Part shown: positions 8,637-17,115 of the stretch, in pieces | Layout: each line of letters opens with the position of its first letter | Position numbering within the stretch: position 1 is the first letter of the stretch | DNA from: Brachyspira sp. | GTDB lineage: Bacteria; Spirochaetota; Brachyspiria; Brachyspirales; Brachyspiraceae | Direction: 5' to 3' | DNA length: 43,445 nucleotides | NCBI RefSeq assembly: GCF_029258575.1 | Contig: NZ_JARHYI010000042.1 | Location: forward strand, 1-43,445 | The notes under the pieces: model-generated | Told to the model about the DNA's origin: nothing | The model's input: the letters and a program-made list of their open reading frames with translations, nothing else | The model's database searches: none | Made by a program: the position numbers and the translations under genes

Positions 8637-9128
8637 TTATTCTTTAAATGTTAATTCTTTAGTATAAGGGAATTCAAATCTCATACCATATACTGTAAAT
8701 GTTAAAGTGATTTTTGCTTTGCATTTAAAGCTTTTTGTTTTTATGGCATCGAATGCTGTTGTAAATATATCTACATATTTAGCTTTAAAATTTACATTAA
8801 TATCTCTTGCCTGATTAGCAGGTATTTTCAATGTTTCTACAGATTCTGCTGTTGTGAATGTTTTTCCAGAAGTATTAATGAGATCTATTTTTAATTTATC
8901 TACTGGAATTTCAAAATCTAAATTATTTTTTACTTCAAGTAATGTAGTTAAAGTAATATCTTTAAAAGTGATATTTGATATAGATGCTTTTTTGATTTTT
9001 ATATCAGGTTTATGCTGTTCTATATAATTTCTTGTTATTTTTATTGCTGATGACTGCAATGTTTCGCATGAAGTTACTACTATCATTATAATGGATATTG
9101 ATATTAAAGCGATAATTTTTTTTATCAT
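8637..9128 (-). CDS. LEA type 2 (WHy/LEA14-like) lipoprotein, copy 1
   Basis: A paralogue of the next gene downstream. The signal peptide ends VVTSC with Cys21 as the lipidation site. The mature protein contains FKDITLTTLLEVKNNLDFEI and a second conserved block, ARDINVNFKAKYVDIFTTAF, matched in the paralogue by KDINIKFNAKYADIFETAI. Both fit the LEA_2/WHy beta-sandwich pattern. The two genes are separated by 34 nt, and only the first has room for a promoter, so they form an operon. The role is unknown. Confidence 0.75.
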   Translation of the reverse strand: MIKKIIALISISIIMIVVTSCETLQSSAIKITRNYIEQHKPDIKIKKASISNITFKDITLTTLLEVKNNLDFEIPVDKLKIDLINTSGKTFTTAESVETLKIPANQARDINVNFKAKYVDIFTTAFDAIKTKSFKCKAKITLTFTVYGMRFEFPYTKELTFKE

Positions 9129-9163
9129 AATATTTTACCTTTTATAGTTATTTGTTTTATAAG

Positions 9164-9200
9164 AAAAAAGTTACAACCTAATCGATTAGATTGTAACTTT
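9164..9200 (-). terminator. Intrinsic terminator of the nfnA-like gene
   Basis: A long palindrome of 17-bp arms with one mismatch (AAAGTTACAA ... TTGTAACTTT, centred on TAATCGATTA) is followed on the minus strand by TTTTTTCTT. It lies 24 nt after the stop of the minus-strand gene at 9225. Confidence 0.8.
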
Positions 9201-9224
9201 ATATAAGAATTATTCAAATATTAA

Positions 9225-10049
9225 TTATCCCAATCTTAAATTACATTCATGTTCTTCTTTTTTGTACATAGCCTGTCTTTTCATAAGAAGATCAAAATCT
9301 ATTAAATGTCCGTCAAATTCAGGACCTTCAACGCATGCAAATTTAGTTTCTTCTCCAACTTTTACTCTGCAGCATCCGCACATTCCTGTACCATCTATCA
9401 TAATAGGGTTTAAACTAACTGTAGTAGGAATATTATATTTTTTAGTTAGTAAAGATACAAATTTCATCATAATAGCAGGACCTATTGCTATAACTTCAGA
9501 GATTTTTTCACCTCTTTCGTATATTCTAGTAATCATATCAGTAACAAGTCCTTTTTCTCCATAGCTTCCATTATCAGTACATATTAGCACTTCATTAGAT
9601 ATTTTTCTCATCATATCTTCCATAATGATAAGTGATTTATCTCTAGCACCTAATATAGATATAGTTTTATTTCCAGCCTTGTGATGAGCTTCCATAATAG
9701 GATGTAAAGGAGCAATACCAACACCTCCTCCAACACCTAATACTATTCCATCTTTCTTTTCTATATGAGTAGGCTGTCCTAAAGGTCCTATAACATCCAT
9801 TATTTCATCGCCTTCTTTGAGTTCCATAAGTTTGGCAGTGGAATATCCTACATTTTGAGTTACTATCATAATAGTACCTTCTTTTTCATTTGCATCTGCT
9901 ATAGTAAGTGGAACTCTTTCGCCTATTTCATCTAGTCTGAATATCATGAAATTACCAGCTTTACGATGTTTAGCTATATCTGGAGCTAATACCTGCATCA
10001 TAAAAACTTTTTCTGACCATTGTTCTCTAGCTACTATTTTATATCCCAT
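9225..10049 (-). CDS. Ferredoxin-NADP reductase subunit alpha family flavoprotein (NfnA/SudB-like)
   Basis: A 274-residue FAD/NAD(P)-binding electron-transfer protein of the dihydroorotate dehydrogenase K / NfnA family. The FAD site motif RVPLTIA is at 45-51, the nucleotide-binding loop GVGGGVGIAP at 105-114, and the [2Fe-2S] cysteines are Cys224, 226, 227 and 239 in a TGMCGCCRVK ... FACVEGPEF context. NfnA normally works with the large subunit NfnB in NADH-dependent reduced ferredoxin:NADP oxidoreduction, but no NfnB/GltD-like gene is adjacent. A partner elsewhere, or another reductase role, is possible. It follows rplS by 30 nt with an AAGGAGAG site, so it is probably co-transcribed with it, and a strong terminator ends the unit. 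Confidence 0.88.
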   Translation of the reverse strand: MGYKIVAREQWSEKVFMMQVLAPDIAKHRKAGNFMIFRLDEIGERVPLTIADANEKEGTIMIVTQNVGYSTAKLMELKEGDEIMDVIGPLGQPTHIEKKDGIVLGVGGGVGIAPLHPIMEAHHKAGNKTISILGARDKSLIIMEDMMRKISNEVLICTDNGSYGEKGLVTDMITRIYERGEKISEVIAIGPAIMMKFVSLLTKKYNIPTTVSLNPIMIDGTGMCGCCRVKVGEETKFACVEGPEFDGHLIDFDLLMKRQAMYKKEEHECNLRLG

Positions 10050-10079
10050 AATTAACTCTCCTTAAAAAATACAAAATTA

Positions 10080-10514
10080 TTATTCAGCAGATGAAGAAGT
10101 ATTTTCTTCTGCTGTTTTAGCTTCATCAGCAGTATTTTTAATTAAATCAGAATGTTTAGGTATTTTTACGCCCAATCTCTCAACCAAACGAGCTTTTTTA
10201 CCAACTTTCTTTCTAAGGTAGTATAATTTAGCTCTTCTTACTTTAGCTTTTCTTATAATATCAACATGATCTATTCTAGGAGAGTTTAAAAGGAATATTC
10301 TCTCAACACCTACACCATAAGAAATTTTTCTAACGATAAAACTTTTATTGATACCTTTACCGCGAATAGAAATTACAGTGCCTTCATAAGCCTGTAATCT
10401 TTCTCTGTCGCCTTCTATGATTTTTACCCATACTTTTACTGTGTCTCCTATTTCAAAGGGTAAAATAGCTTCTTTTTTATATTTTGCTTCTACTAATCTT
10501 AACTGTTGATCCAT
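10080..10514 (-). CDS. rplS: 50S ribosomal protein L19
   Basis: L19 sits at the subunit interface of the ribosome. The family core is clear: FEIGDTVKVWVKIIEGDRER, YEGTVISIRGKG, SFIVRKISYGVGVERIF and KAKVRRAKLYYLR. At 144 residues it is about 30 longer than usual, from an acidic Ala/Glu/Ser-rich C-terminal tail after residue ~118. AGGAGAT precedes the ATG. In many bacteria rplS ends the rpsP-rimM-trmD operon; here it stands apart and leads into the NfnA-like gene. Confidence 0.96.
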   Translation of the reverse strand: MDQQLRLVEAKYKKEAILPFEIGDTVKVWVKIIEGDRERLQAYEGTVISIRGKGINKSFIVRKISYGVGVERIFLLNSPRIDHVDIIRKAKVRRAKLYYLRKKVGKKARLVERLGVKIPKHSDLIKNTADEAKTAEENTSSSAE

Positions 10515-10604
10515 TTAATATCTCCTAAATATTTTATTTATATTAATTTTTTATTTGCAATTTTCAAAATAAACAAATTTAACATTGTAAAATACATCTT
10601 TTAT

Positions 10605-10633
10605 ATTCTATCATAATATATTAATTTTATCAA
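10605..10633 (-). promoter_or_regulatory. Predicted promoter of rplS
   Basis: On the minus strand: TTGATA, a 17-nt spacer, TAGAAT. This leaves a leader of about 85 nt before the rplS ATG, in which I see no strong hairpin. Confidence 0.55.
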
Positions 10634-10658
10634 GTTAAATTAATAAATAAATTTTATA

Positions 10659-11717
10659 TTAATCTTGGAGATTTTCTAAAAATATTATTTTAGAACCAGA
10701 TACCGACCAATTTATGCTGTTATTTTTTTTGTATATCATTTCAAACATAATTTTGCCAGCATTATAACCTTCCAAAAATATCTCTTCCATTACGGTGAAA
10801 GATATTATACCAGATTTTATTAAATTTTTTATACTATTTGCCATACCATGAGTTACTATTTTTTTACCTTCCAATATGCTTTTATCTATTATATCATAAA
10901 TTTCCTGTGCATATCTATTTATATATATACCTTTTATATCATTTTTTGAGCAAACTTCTTTTATAGTATGTATGCTGTCTTCTATATTACCACAATAAAT
11001 AGGACCTACAATATCTATATATGTATTTCTTATTCTTTTCAAAAAGCCTTTTAAATACATACCTGAAGAAATTTGATCATCTCCATTATCTATTATAAGA
11101 AGTTTTTCATCTTTCCTCAAAATATTCGATACTATACCTGCAACTATAGAACCCTGCACTATATGATTAGGACCTACATGAGGTATGTTTTCTGATAATC
11201 TAGTTCCTATGGATATTATATTAATTTTACCGAAATACGGCTGTAAAATTTTATATACAGTATCTTTATTTAATGGAGTGATTATTAATCCACTTACATT
11301 ATCCGCATCATCTAAAATATTTTTTAAAATTTCTATTTGTTTATCAGGAGAATGTATTTCTGTAGCTGTAATTTTGACATTATAATTATACATAGAATAT
11401 TCTTTATGAATAGTATTAAGTCCTCTTATAATCTCACTTGTATAAAATTCATTAAAAGAATCTGCTATTAAACAATGAACTATATTTTCTTTTTGATTTG
11501 CTAAAGAACTTCCTATGTAATTTTTTTCATAATTTAATTCAGATGCTAATTCTAATATTTTTAATTTAGTTTCTTCTTTGATGAATTCGCTTCCGTTTAT
11601 AGCCCTAGCCACAGTAGTTCTGCTTATACCCAATATTTTTGCTATTTCTTTCTGTGTAACTCTTTTCAAATTCTTCAATTCTTTAAAATCATTTTTATTT
11701 TTTATTCCATCACTCAT
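10659..11717 (-). CDS. LacI family transcriptional regulator
   Basis: A DNA-binding repressor of the LacI/GalR type. The helix-turn-helix VTQKEIAKILGISRTTVAR is at about residues 20-38, followed by the hinge region and a periplasmic-binding-protein-like effector domain (about 75-350). The N-terminus carries about 18 extra residues before the HTH, and there is no later Met to start from. The family's usual TVSR recognition motif reads TVAR. No sugar or nucleoside genes adjoin it, so the ligand and target genes are unknown; it may act at a distance or on itself. No classical CG-centred LacI operator is seen close by. Confidence 0.9.
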   Translation of the reverse strand: MSDGIKNKNDFKELKNLKRVTQKEIAKILGISRTTVARAINGSEFIKEETKLKILELASELNYEKNYIGSSLANQKENIVHCLIADSFNEFYTSEIIRGLNTIHKEYSMYNYNVKITATEIHSPDKQIEILKNILDDADNVSGLIITPLNKDTVYKILQPYFGKINIISIGTRLSENIPHVGPNHIVQGSIVAGIVSNILRKDEKLLIIDNGDDQISSGMYLKGFLKRIRNTYIDIVGPIYCGNIEDSIHTIKEVCSKNDIKGIYINRYAQEIYDIIDKSILEGKKIVTHGMANSIKNLIKSGIISFTVMEEIFLEGYNAGKIMFEMIYKKNNSINWSVSGSKIIFLENLQD

Positions 11718-11824
11718 AATACTTTATACTATCCAAATATTTAATAAAATTTTCCATTTCAATTATAAAAAAAGTTATAATTTTTGCAAATATAATTAAT
11801 GAATTATATTAATTTATTTAAATA

Positions 11825-12433
11825 TTATTGGAAAATATGACTAGTTTGTGCTATGATATTGGTGCCTGTTTCAAATTTTAAGAATGGAAATTTTCCCATT
11901 ATACCAGCTATTATACTAGAAGGCGGAGTAGTAGTGAGTTTATTATATTCCAATACATGATCATTATACAAAGATATAGATTTTTTTTCATCTTCTATTA
12001 TAGGTTTCATCTCATTCAAGGCTGTTATATAGTTTTGATTAGTTCTTAATACAGGATAATTTCTTGCTGTATAATTGATTTTATTTATATTTTCAGTGAT
12101 TCTTGCCTGTATATACTGATATTCTTGAAAAGTTAATGGTTTTTCTATCAAAGTAGAATCAGCTTCTATTAGCTTTATTCTTTCTATATAATTACTTAAT
12201 GCATACAATGTGTATATATCTATTTTTGGTATAACCGATACGGCATTATAATAATTTTCTGTTGCTGTATTTTTTCTATAATATATTTCAATTATTGAAT
12301 TTAGAGACTCTCTTGATAGTCTTTCTTCTGTGAGAATAGATTCTTTTATTGATGTAGTGGATACTATCATAAATATGCTTATAGCTATAATGTTTACTAT
12401 AATAAATATTATGGCTACTGCTGAGCCTCTCAT
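11825..12433 (-). CDS. Divergent LemA family protein
   Basis: A 202-residue protein with one N-terminal membrane helix (about 6-24) and a helical extracytoplasmic part. The family hallmarks are the YPVLRTNQNYITALNEM block near residue 124 and the YNDHVLEYN motif near 156, followed by a Pro-rich stretch and FPFLKFE. These match the LemA pattern (ENYPxLKAN, YNxxVxxYN, PFxxFE), although the first half is poorly conserved. LemA function is not established. AAGGAGATAT precedes the ATG. Downstream, an imperfect palindrome at 11790-11809 (ATATAATT/AATTATAT) may be a weak terminator. Confidence 0.75.
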   Translation of the reverse strand: MRGSAVAIIFIIVNIIAISIFMIVSTTSIKESILTEERLSRESLNSIIEIYYRKNTATENYYNAVSVIPKIDIYTLYALSNYIERIKLIEADSTLIEKPLTFQEYQYIQARITENINKINYTARNYPVLRTNQNYITALNEMKPIIEDEKKSISLYNDHVLEYNKLTTTPPSSIIAGIMGKFPFLKFETGTNIIAQTSHIFQ

Positions 12434-12556
12434 CTTATTATATATCTCCTTTTGTTTATAAAAATTATATATTATAAATTTCGTTAATTCAAATTTATAA
12501 AACAGTAAAATATATAATTATGTGATAAATATAGACTTAAACATAAATGTTTTACC

Positions 12557-12585
12557 TTGACTTTTTTGCATTATTATTATAAAAT
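12557..12585 (+). promoter_or_regulatory. Predicted promoter of the amino-acid ABC transporter operon
   Basis: TTGACT, a 17-nt spacer, TAAAAT. A short palindrome AAACAT-AA-ATGTTT (12539-12552) lies immediately upstream of the -35 box and could be an operator. Confidence 0.6.
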
Positions 12586-12607
12586 TATCCGAAAAAAATA
12601 GTATAAC

Positions 12608-12635
12608 TTTACATAATATAATGTTTTTATGTAAA
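12608..12635 (+). promoter_or_regulatory. Inverted repeat in the leader of the amino-acid transporter operon
   Basis: Nine-bp perfect arms (TTTACATAA at 12608-12616 and TTATGTAAA at 12627-12635) lie between the promoter and the ribosome binding site at ~12639-12644. It could be an operator or an RNA hairpin controlling ribosome access. No regulator is identified. Confidence 0.35.
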
Positions 12636-12652
12636 TATTAGGGGATTTCACT

Positions 12653-13396
12653 ATGTTTAAAAATAATATTTTGAAAGTGATTATAGCTTTATCAGTTGTT
12701 TTATTTGTATTTGTAGGCTGTCAAAAGAAGGCTGATAAGAATAAGTTATATGTTGGTACTAATGCAGAATTTGAACCCTTTGAATACAGAGAGGGAGATA
12801 AAATAGTTGGTTTTGATATGGATTTAATAGCAGAAGTGGCTAAATTACTTGGAAAGGAAATAGAAATAATAGATATGCAGTTTGACGGACTTCTTCCTGC
12901 TTTAGAGGCAAAAAAGATTGATATAATTGCTGCAGGAATGACAGCTACAGAAGAGAGAAAACAATTCCTTAATTTTACAGATCCTTATTACAATTCTAGA
13001 CAGTCTATAGTAGTTCAGTCAAATAATACTGAAATAACTTCTTTTGATAATTTCACTGGTAAAAAGATTGGTGTTGTATTAGGATATACAGGAGATATTT
13101 TAGTAAGTGAAATGGCTAATGTTGAAGTTCAGAAATTCAATACTACTTCTGAAACTATATTAGCTTTAAAATCTCAGAAAGTTGATGCTATAGTATTGGA
13201 TTATGAGCCTGCTAAAAATTATGTTGCTCAAAATCCTGAATTAAAATTAGTAGAAACTGATGCTGCTGTTGAGGAATATTCTATAGCTATGAGAAAAGAA
13301 GATACAGAACTTCTTGCTCAAATAAATGATGCTTTAAAAACACTTAAAGAAAACGGAACTTATGATACTTTAAAAATCAAGTATTTTGGAAAATAA
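12653..13396 (+). CDS. Polar amino-acid ABC transporter, substrate-binding lipoprotein
   Basis: An extracytoplasmic solute-binding protein of family 3 (HisJ/GlnH type). The signal peptide ends VFVGC, with Cys23 for lipid anchoring. The mature domain starts LYVGTNAEFEPFEYREG, followed by GFDMDLIAEVAKLLG, the family signature. Later come TATEERKQFLNFTDPYY and the hinge segment GKKIGVVLGYTGD. The length of 247 residues is normal. AGGGGAT precedes the ATG. Permease and ATPase genes follow. The exact amino acid cannot be assigned from sequence. Confidence 0.93.
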   Translation: MFKNNILKVIIALSVVLFVFVGCQKKADKNKLYVGTNAEFEPFEYREGDKIVGFDMDLIAEVAKLLGKEIEIIDMQFDGLLPALEAKKIDIIAAGMTATEERKQFLNFTDPYYNSRQSIVVQSNNTEITSFDNFTGKKIGVVLGYTGDILVSEMANVEVQKFNTTSETILALKSQKVDAIVLDYEPAKNYVAQNPELKLVETDAAVEEYSIAMRKEDTELLAQINDALKTLKENGTYDTLKIKYFGK

Positions 13397-13405
13397 TATA
13401 TATTT

Positions 13406-13472
13406 TATATCTTCTTCTTATTTTTCTTAATTTATCATAAATTAGGATTATATGGAGAAGATATATTTTTTT
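13406..13472 (+). terminator. Terminator-like hairpin between binding protein and permease
   Basis: Twelve-bp arms with one G.U pair (13406-13417 and 13454-13465, core TATATCTTCT / AGAAGATATA) are followed directly by seven T. A smaller perfect hairpin sits in the loop (TAATTTAT-C-ATAAATTA, about 13428-13444). A partial terminator here would make the binding protein more abundant than the permease and ATPase. Confidence 0.5.
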
Positions 13473-13488
13473 ATAAAGGTTTATATAT

Positions 13489-14202
13489 ATGCTGGAATAT
13501 TTAGAACTGCTTAAATTAATCTTTATTACAAATGATAGATATATTTATATTTTAAAAGGATTAATATTTTCTGTAGGTACTACAGCATGTGCTACTATAC
13601 TAGGTGTTATATTAGGTATATTCGTAGCTTTACTTCAGCTTTCTGAATTTTACCCATTCAAAAATTTTAATAAATTAGCTAATTTTAATCCTCTTTCAAA
13701 GATAGCATTTTGGTATGTTAATATTTTAAGAGGAACTCCTGTGGTTGTTCAGCTTATGATATGGGCTAATGTTATTTTTGTTGATAGTTTAAGGAATACC
13801 CCTATACTTATTATAGCGGCTATTGCTTTTGGAATTAACTCTGGGGCTTATGTTGCTGAGATTATAAGGGCAGGTATACAGAGTTTAGATAAAGGACAGA
13901 TGGAAGCAGCTAGAGCATTAGGAATGAATTATTCTTTATCTATGAGAGAGATTATAATACCGCAGGCTATCAGAAGAATACTTCCTCCTCTTGTAAGCGA
14001 GTTTATAGCATTATTAAAAGAAACTTCAGTAGTTGGATTTATAGGGGGTGTTGATTTATTAAGATCCGCAAATATTATTACAAGTCAGACATATAGAGGT
14101 GTTGAGCCTTTGATTGCTGTTGGAATAATATATTTTATACTTACTTCGGTATTTGCTATGATTATGAAGAAAGTAGAGGAGGGTTTAAGAGAAAGTGATT
14201 AA
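13489..14202 (+). CDS. Polar amino-acid ABC transporter, permease
   Basis: An inner-membrane channel subunit of the HisM/GlnP family. The first helix carries [19 protein letters not shown], and [19 protein letters not shown] follows. The cytoplasmic coupling loop is [20 protein letters not shown], the EAA motif. The length of 237 residues is normal and about five membrane segments are visible. A single permease gene suggests a homodimer. AAAGG lies 9 nt before the ATG. It overlaps the ATPase gene by 8 nt. Confidence 0.93.
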   Translation: MLEYLELLKLIFITNDRYIYILKGLIFSVGTTACATILGVILGIFVALLQLSEFYPFKNFNKLANFNPLSKIAFWYVNILRGTPVVVQLMIWANVIFVDSLRNTPILIIAAIAFGINSGAYVAEIIRAGIQSLDKGQMEAARALGMNYSLSMREIIIPQAIRRILPPLVSEFIALLKETSVVGFIGGVDLLRSANIITSQTYRGVEPLIAVGIIYFILTSVFAMIMKKVEEGLRESD

Positions 14203-14923
14203 GATTAGGAATTTACATAAGAAATTTGGTAAATTAGAGGTACTTAAAGGTATAGATGTTGATATTTCCAAAGGAGAGATTATTGCTGTTATAGGACCCT
14301 CTGGAAGCGGTAAATCTACTTTTTTGAGATGCATAAATAGATTAGAAGAACCTTCCGAAGGAGATATTATTATCAATGGTAAAAATATCATGGATAAAAA
14401 TACTGATATTAATTTTATGAGACAGGAGCTTGGAATGGTATTTCAGCATTTCAATTTATTTCCTCATAAAACAGTTATGGAAAATATTACTTTATCTCCT
14501 ATGAAAGTAAAAAAAATATCAAAAGATAATTCTGAGAAAAAGGCGATAAAGCTTCTTGAAAAGGTAGGTTTGGTTGATAAAAAAGATGTATACCCTAATA
14601 AACTTTCAGGCGGACAGAAACAGAGAATAGCTATAGCAAGAGCTTTGGCTATGGAGCCTGATATTATGCTTTTTGATGAGCCTACTTCTGCTTTGGATCC
14701 TGAAATGATTAAAGAGGTTTTAGATGTTATGGTTGAGCTTGCCAAAGAAGGCATGACTATGATTATTGTTACCCATGAAATGGGTTTTGCTAAGAATGTT
14801 GCTACTAGAATACTTTTTATGAATGATGGAAAAATACTTGAAGATGAAGAGCCTAATGAGTTTTTCACTAATCCTAAACATGATAGAGTTAAAGAATTCC
14901 TATATAAGGTATTAAATCATTGA
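14195..14923 (+). CDS. Polar amino-acid ABC transporter, ATP-binding protein
   Basis: The ATPase that drives the transporter (GlnQ/HisP family). Walker A is GPSGSGKST (about 32-40), the Q-loop is [11 protein letters not shown], the signature is [15 protein letters not shown], Walker B is [13 protein letters not shown], and the switch is VTHEMGFA. The start is a GTG inside the end of the permease gene, chosen because GAGGAGGG lies about 11 nt upstream; the coding frame before it belongs to the permease. The length of 242 residues is normal. Confidence 0.95.
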   Translation: MIKIRNLHKKFGKLEVLKGIDVDISKGEIIAVIGPSGSGKSTFLRCINRLEEPSEGDIIINGKNIMDKNTDINFMRQELGMVFQHFNLFPHKTVMENITLSPMKVKKISKDNSEKKAIKLLEKVGLVDKKDVYPNKLSGGQKQRIAIARALAMEPDIMLFDEPTSALDPEMIKEVLDVMVELAKEGMTMIIVTHEMGFAKNVATRILFMNDGKILEDEEPNEFFTNPKHDRVKEFLYKVLNH

Positions 14924-14957
14924 TAATTATCTTATTTGATTTGATTAAAGTTAAAAG

Positions 14958-14986
14958 TTGACAATAGTTATCTTTTAATATATAAT
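14958..14986 (+). promoter_or_regulatory. Consensus promoter of yebC-ruvC
   Basis: TTGACA, a 17-nt spacer, TATAAT: a perfect match to the vegetative sigma consensus at both boxes. The ATG follows about 50 nt later. Confidence 0.8.
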
Positions 14987-15038
14987 TACAGCGAAATAAA
15001 TAATATACAAATAAAAAATTAATAAATAGAGGTGTAAT

Positions 15039-15782
15039 ATGTCAGGACACTCCAAGTGGGCTAGTATTAAACATAAAAAAGCTGCAAATGATTCAAAAAA
15101 AGGTAAAATTTGGTCAAAAATAGCGAAAGAAATAACAATCGCAGTAAAAGAAGGGGGAAGCCCAGACCCAGATCAGAATGCTAGATTAAGAATGGTTATA
15201 GTTAAAGCTAAAGGTACTAATATGCCTAATGATAATATAGACAGGGCTATAAAAAGAGGGACAGGTGCAGGCGAAGGTGTTAATATTGAAGAAATGTCTT
15301 ATGAGGGTTATGCTCCTGGAGGAGTTGCTATCATAGTGGATGTAGCTACAGATAATAAAAATAGAACTGCTGCTGAAATAAGATCTATATTTAGTAAGAA
15401 CGGCGGAAACTTAGCTGAAAATGGTGCGGTTTCTTGGCAGTTCAAGAAGAAAGCAATTGTAATGATTCCTGCTGCTGGAAATACTGAAGAGAGTTTAATG
15501 GATATAGTGCTTGATGCAGGTGCTGAGGATATAGAACAAGATGATGAAGTATTTACTATTACAGGACCTATGGAAACTTTATCTTCTATAGTTGATGCTT
15601 TGAAAAGTAAAGGTATTGAACCTGAAAGTGCTGAAATAGTTCGTGTGGCTGATAATACTATGACTATAGCTGAAAATGATGCTAAAAAAGTTATAAAAAT
15701 CATAGGATTATTTGAAGATCATGATGATGTTTCTGCTGTAGCTACTAATTTAGAAATCACTGATAACTTAATCGAAGAATAA
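15039..15782 (+). CDS. yebC: YebC/PmpR family protein (TACO1-like translation factor or regulator)
   Basis: A 247-residue cytoplasmic protein with the family N-terminus SGHSKWASIKHKKAANDSKKG and blocks MPNDNIDRAIKRGTG, YEGYAPGGVAI and KNGGNLAENGAVSWQFKKK. Members have been described as DNA-binding regulators and, more recently, as factors that help translation of difficult peptide stretches. It sits under a perfect consensus promoter with an AGAGGTG ribosome binding site, suggesting strong expression. ruvC follows after 19 nt, a common pairing in bacteria. Confidence 0.95.
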   Translation: MSGHSKWASIKHKKAANDSKKGKIWSKIAKEITIAVKEGGSPDPDQNARLRMVIVKAKGTNMPNDNIDRAIKRGTGAGEGVNIEEMSYEGYAPGGVAIIVDVATDNKNRTAAEIRSIFSKNGGNLAENGAVSWQFKKKAIVMIPAAGNTEESLMDIVLDAGAEDIEQDDEVFTITGPMETLSSIVDALKSKGIEPESAEIVRVADNTMTIAENDAKKVIKIIGLFEDHDDVSAVATNLEITDNLIEE

Positions 15783-15801
15783 TAATTATTTGTCATAATA
15801 A

Positions 15802-16275
15802 ATGATAACTTTAGGAATAGACCCGGGATTTGCTAGATGCGGATATGCTTTTATAGAAGCTAAAAATTCTGAATATAAAATAGTACATTCCGGGCTTATT
15901 GAAACTTTTTCCAATCAAAATTATAATCAAAGACTTACATTTATATTCACTCAATTAGATGAGCTTATAAAAAAATACAAGCCTGATAATGCTTCTATAG
16001 AGGAGCTTTTCTTTTCAAAAAATACAAAAACTGCTATAAAGGTTGCTGAGGCACGTGGCATTATAATATTAGCTCTCACTCTAAATCAAATAGAGTTTGA
16101 GGAATATAAGCCAAAGGAAGTAAAATCACAAATAACAGGTAATGGAAATGCCAATAAAGATGCTATGATGAAAATGGTTAATCTCTTCACTGGTTCCAAT
16201 ATTATTCAAGATGATACTGCCGATGCGGTGGCAATAGCTTTGGCTCATGCATCAAGAAACAGAATTCTCAAATAA
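15802..16275 (+). CDS. ruvC: Crossover junction endodeoxyribonuclease RuvC
   Basis: Resolves Holliday junctions in recombinational repair. All four metal-binding acidic residues are in place: Asp7 in LGIDPG, Glu67 in SIEELFFSKN, and Asp138 and Asp141 in DDTADAVAIALAH. The length of 157 residues is normal. No clear ribosome binding site is seen in the 19 nt after yebC, so translation may depend on coupling. ruvA and ruvB are not adjacent. The last 8 nt overlap the end of the convergent gene on the minus strand. Confidence 0.95.
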   Translation: MITLGIDPGFARCGYAFIEAKNSEYKIVHSGLIETFSNQNYNQRLTFIFTQLDELIKKYKPDNASIEELFFSKNTKTAIKVAEARGIIILALTLNQIEFEEYKPKEVKSQITGNGNANKDAMMKMVNLFTGSNIIQDDTADAVAIALAHASRNRILK

Positions 16276-16957
16276 CAGGCTTTTGATAATTTATATCATC
16301 TATCAAATAAATATTTTCTTTATGATTGGTTTTAGGTAATTCTGTATCATTAGTTTCAGAACTTTCATTTTTATTTGATTCATTTTTCTGAAGTATTATA
16401 GAATCAAATTCTGATTTATAATTTTCTAATATTGTATCATTGAAGTTGGCATTCAATAAAATTTCACTTAATTGATTCAAATCATAAACATATGTATAAG
16501 TATATTTTGTATTATTAATATTTTCTACTGCTCTTAGAGCTAAGGTATTGTATGATAGCATTTCTTTTAAAAATACTATGCTTTTTTGACTTGAGCTTTG
16601 TGAATTAGTTAATGAATAAAATTTGCCTTCTCCGTATTTATTTAATGTTGTATTTCTAGGTTCATTTTTATCTAATCTATAAATTATGTCTATATTATCA
16701 TTAGTCATACTAAAATTTTTTTTGTATATGATAGATGGGGTATATAAATTTATATTGATAGAATTGCTATTTATTTTTATCATAAATGTATTAAAATTTA
16801 AACTTCTTTCTTCTTGTTTTTTGATGAAAATAGAAATTTCTTTATCGTCTGTTATAGGATCTATTTTTTCAACTATATGCCATTTATCCAATGCATAGTA
16901 CTCTGAATATAACATAGAACAGCTTATAAATATTATAGTCATTATCATTTTTTTCAT
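16268..16957 (-). CDS. Secreted protein or lipoprotein of unknown function, weakly TagO/VasI-like
   Basis: I chose the ATG at 16957 rather than the one at 16969 because GGAG lies 9 nt before it and the protein then starts with a clean signal peptide, MKKMIMTIIFISCSMLYS. Cys13 in this stretch could be a lax spirochaetal lipobox. The mature part starts near DKWHIVEKIDPITDDKEI and later has IIYRLDKNEP, SIVFLKEMLSYNTLALRAV and VYDLNQLSEIL. This order recalls the TagO/VasI-type family, but the match is weak and no secretion-system genes are near. The last ~50 residues are polar and Asn/Glu-rich. Function unknown. Confidence 0.65.
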   Translation of the reverse strand: MKKMIMTIIFISCSMLYSEYYALDKWHIVEKIDPITDDKEISIFIKKQEERSLNFNTFMIKINSNSININLYTPSIIYKKNFSMTNDNIDIIYRLDKNEPRNTTLNKYGEGKFYSLTNSQSSSQKSIVFLKEMLSYNTLALRAVENINNTKYTYTYVYDLNQLSEILLNANFNDTILENYKSEFDSIILQKNESNKNESSETNDTELPKTNHKENIYLIDDINYQKPVI

Positions 16958-17075
16958 AATCGACTCCATTGGTTTCTATGTATATATTATGATAGTTTTA
17001 TGAATTTAAATCAATAAAAAATATATAAATAAAAAATTTTTTTAAGATTTTAGTTTACATATTGAAATAAAAACA

Positions 17076-17103
17076 GCAAGAAATCTAAAATTAGACTTCT
17101 TGC
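17076..17103 (-). terminator. Intrinsic terminator of fruK
   Basis: GCAAGAAATCTAA (17076-17088) pairs with TTAGACTTCTTGC (17091-17103) with one mismatch. On the minus strand the hairpin is followed by a T-rich tract, 12 nt after the fruK stop. Confidence 0.65.
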
Positions 17104-17115
17104 TTAAATAAAAAT

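Noticed and set aside
10515-10658. L19 autoregulatory RNA structure in the rplS leader
   Set aside because: No stable hairpin is evident by eye in the ~85-nt leader; only weak A/T pairings.
11790-11809. LacI-type operator upstream of the LacI family gene
   Set aside because: The imperfect palindrome ATATAATT/AATTATAT lacks the central CG typical of this family and is expected by chance in such AT-rich DNA; it may equally be a weak terminator.
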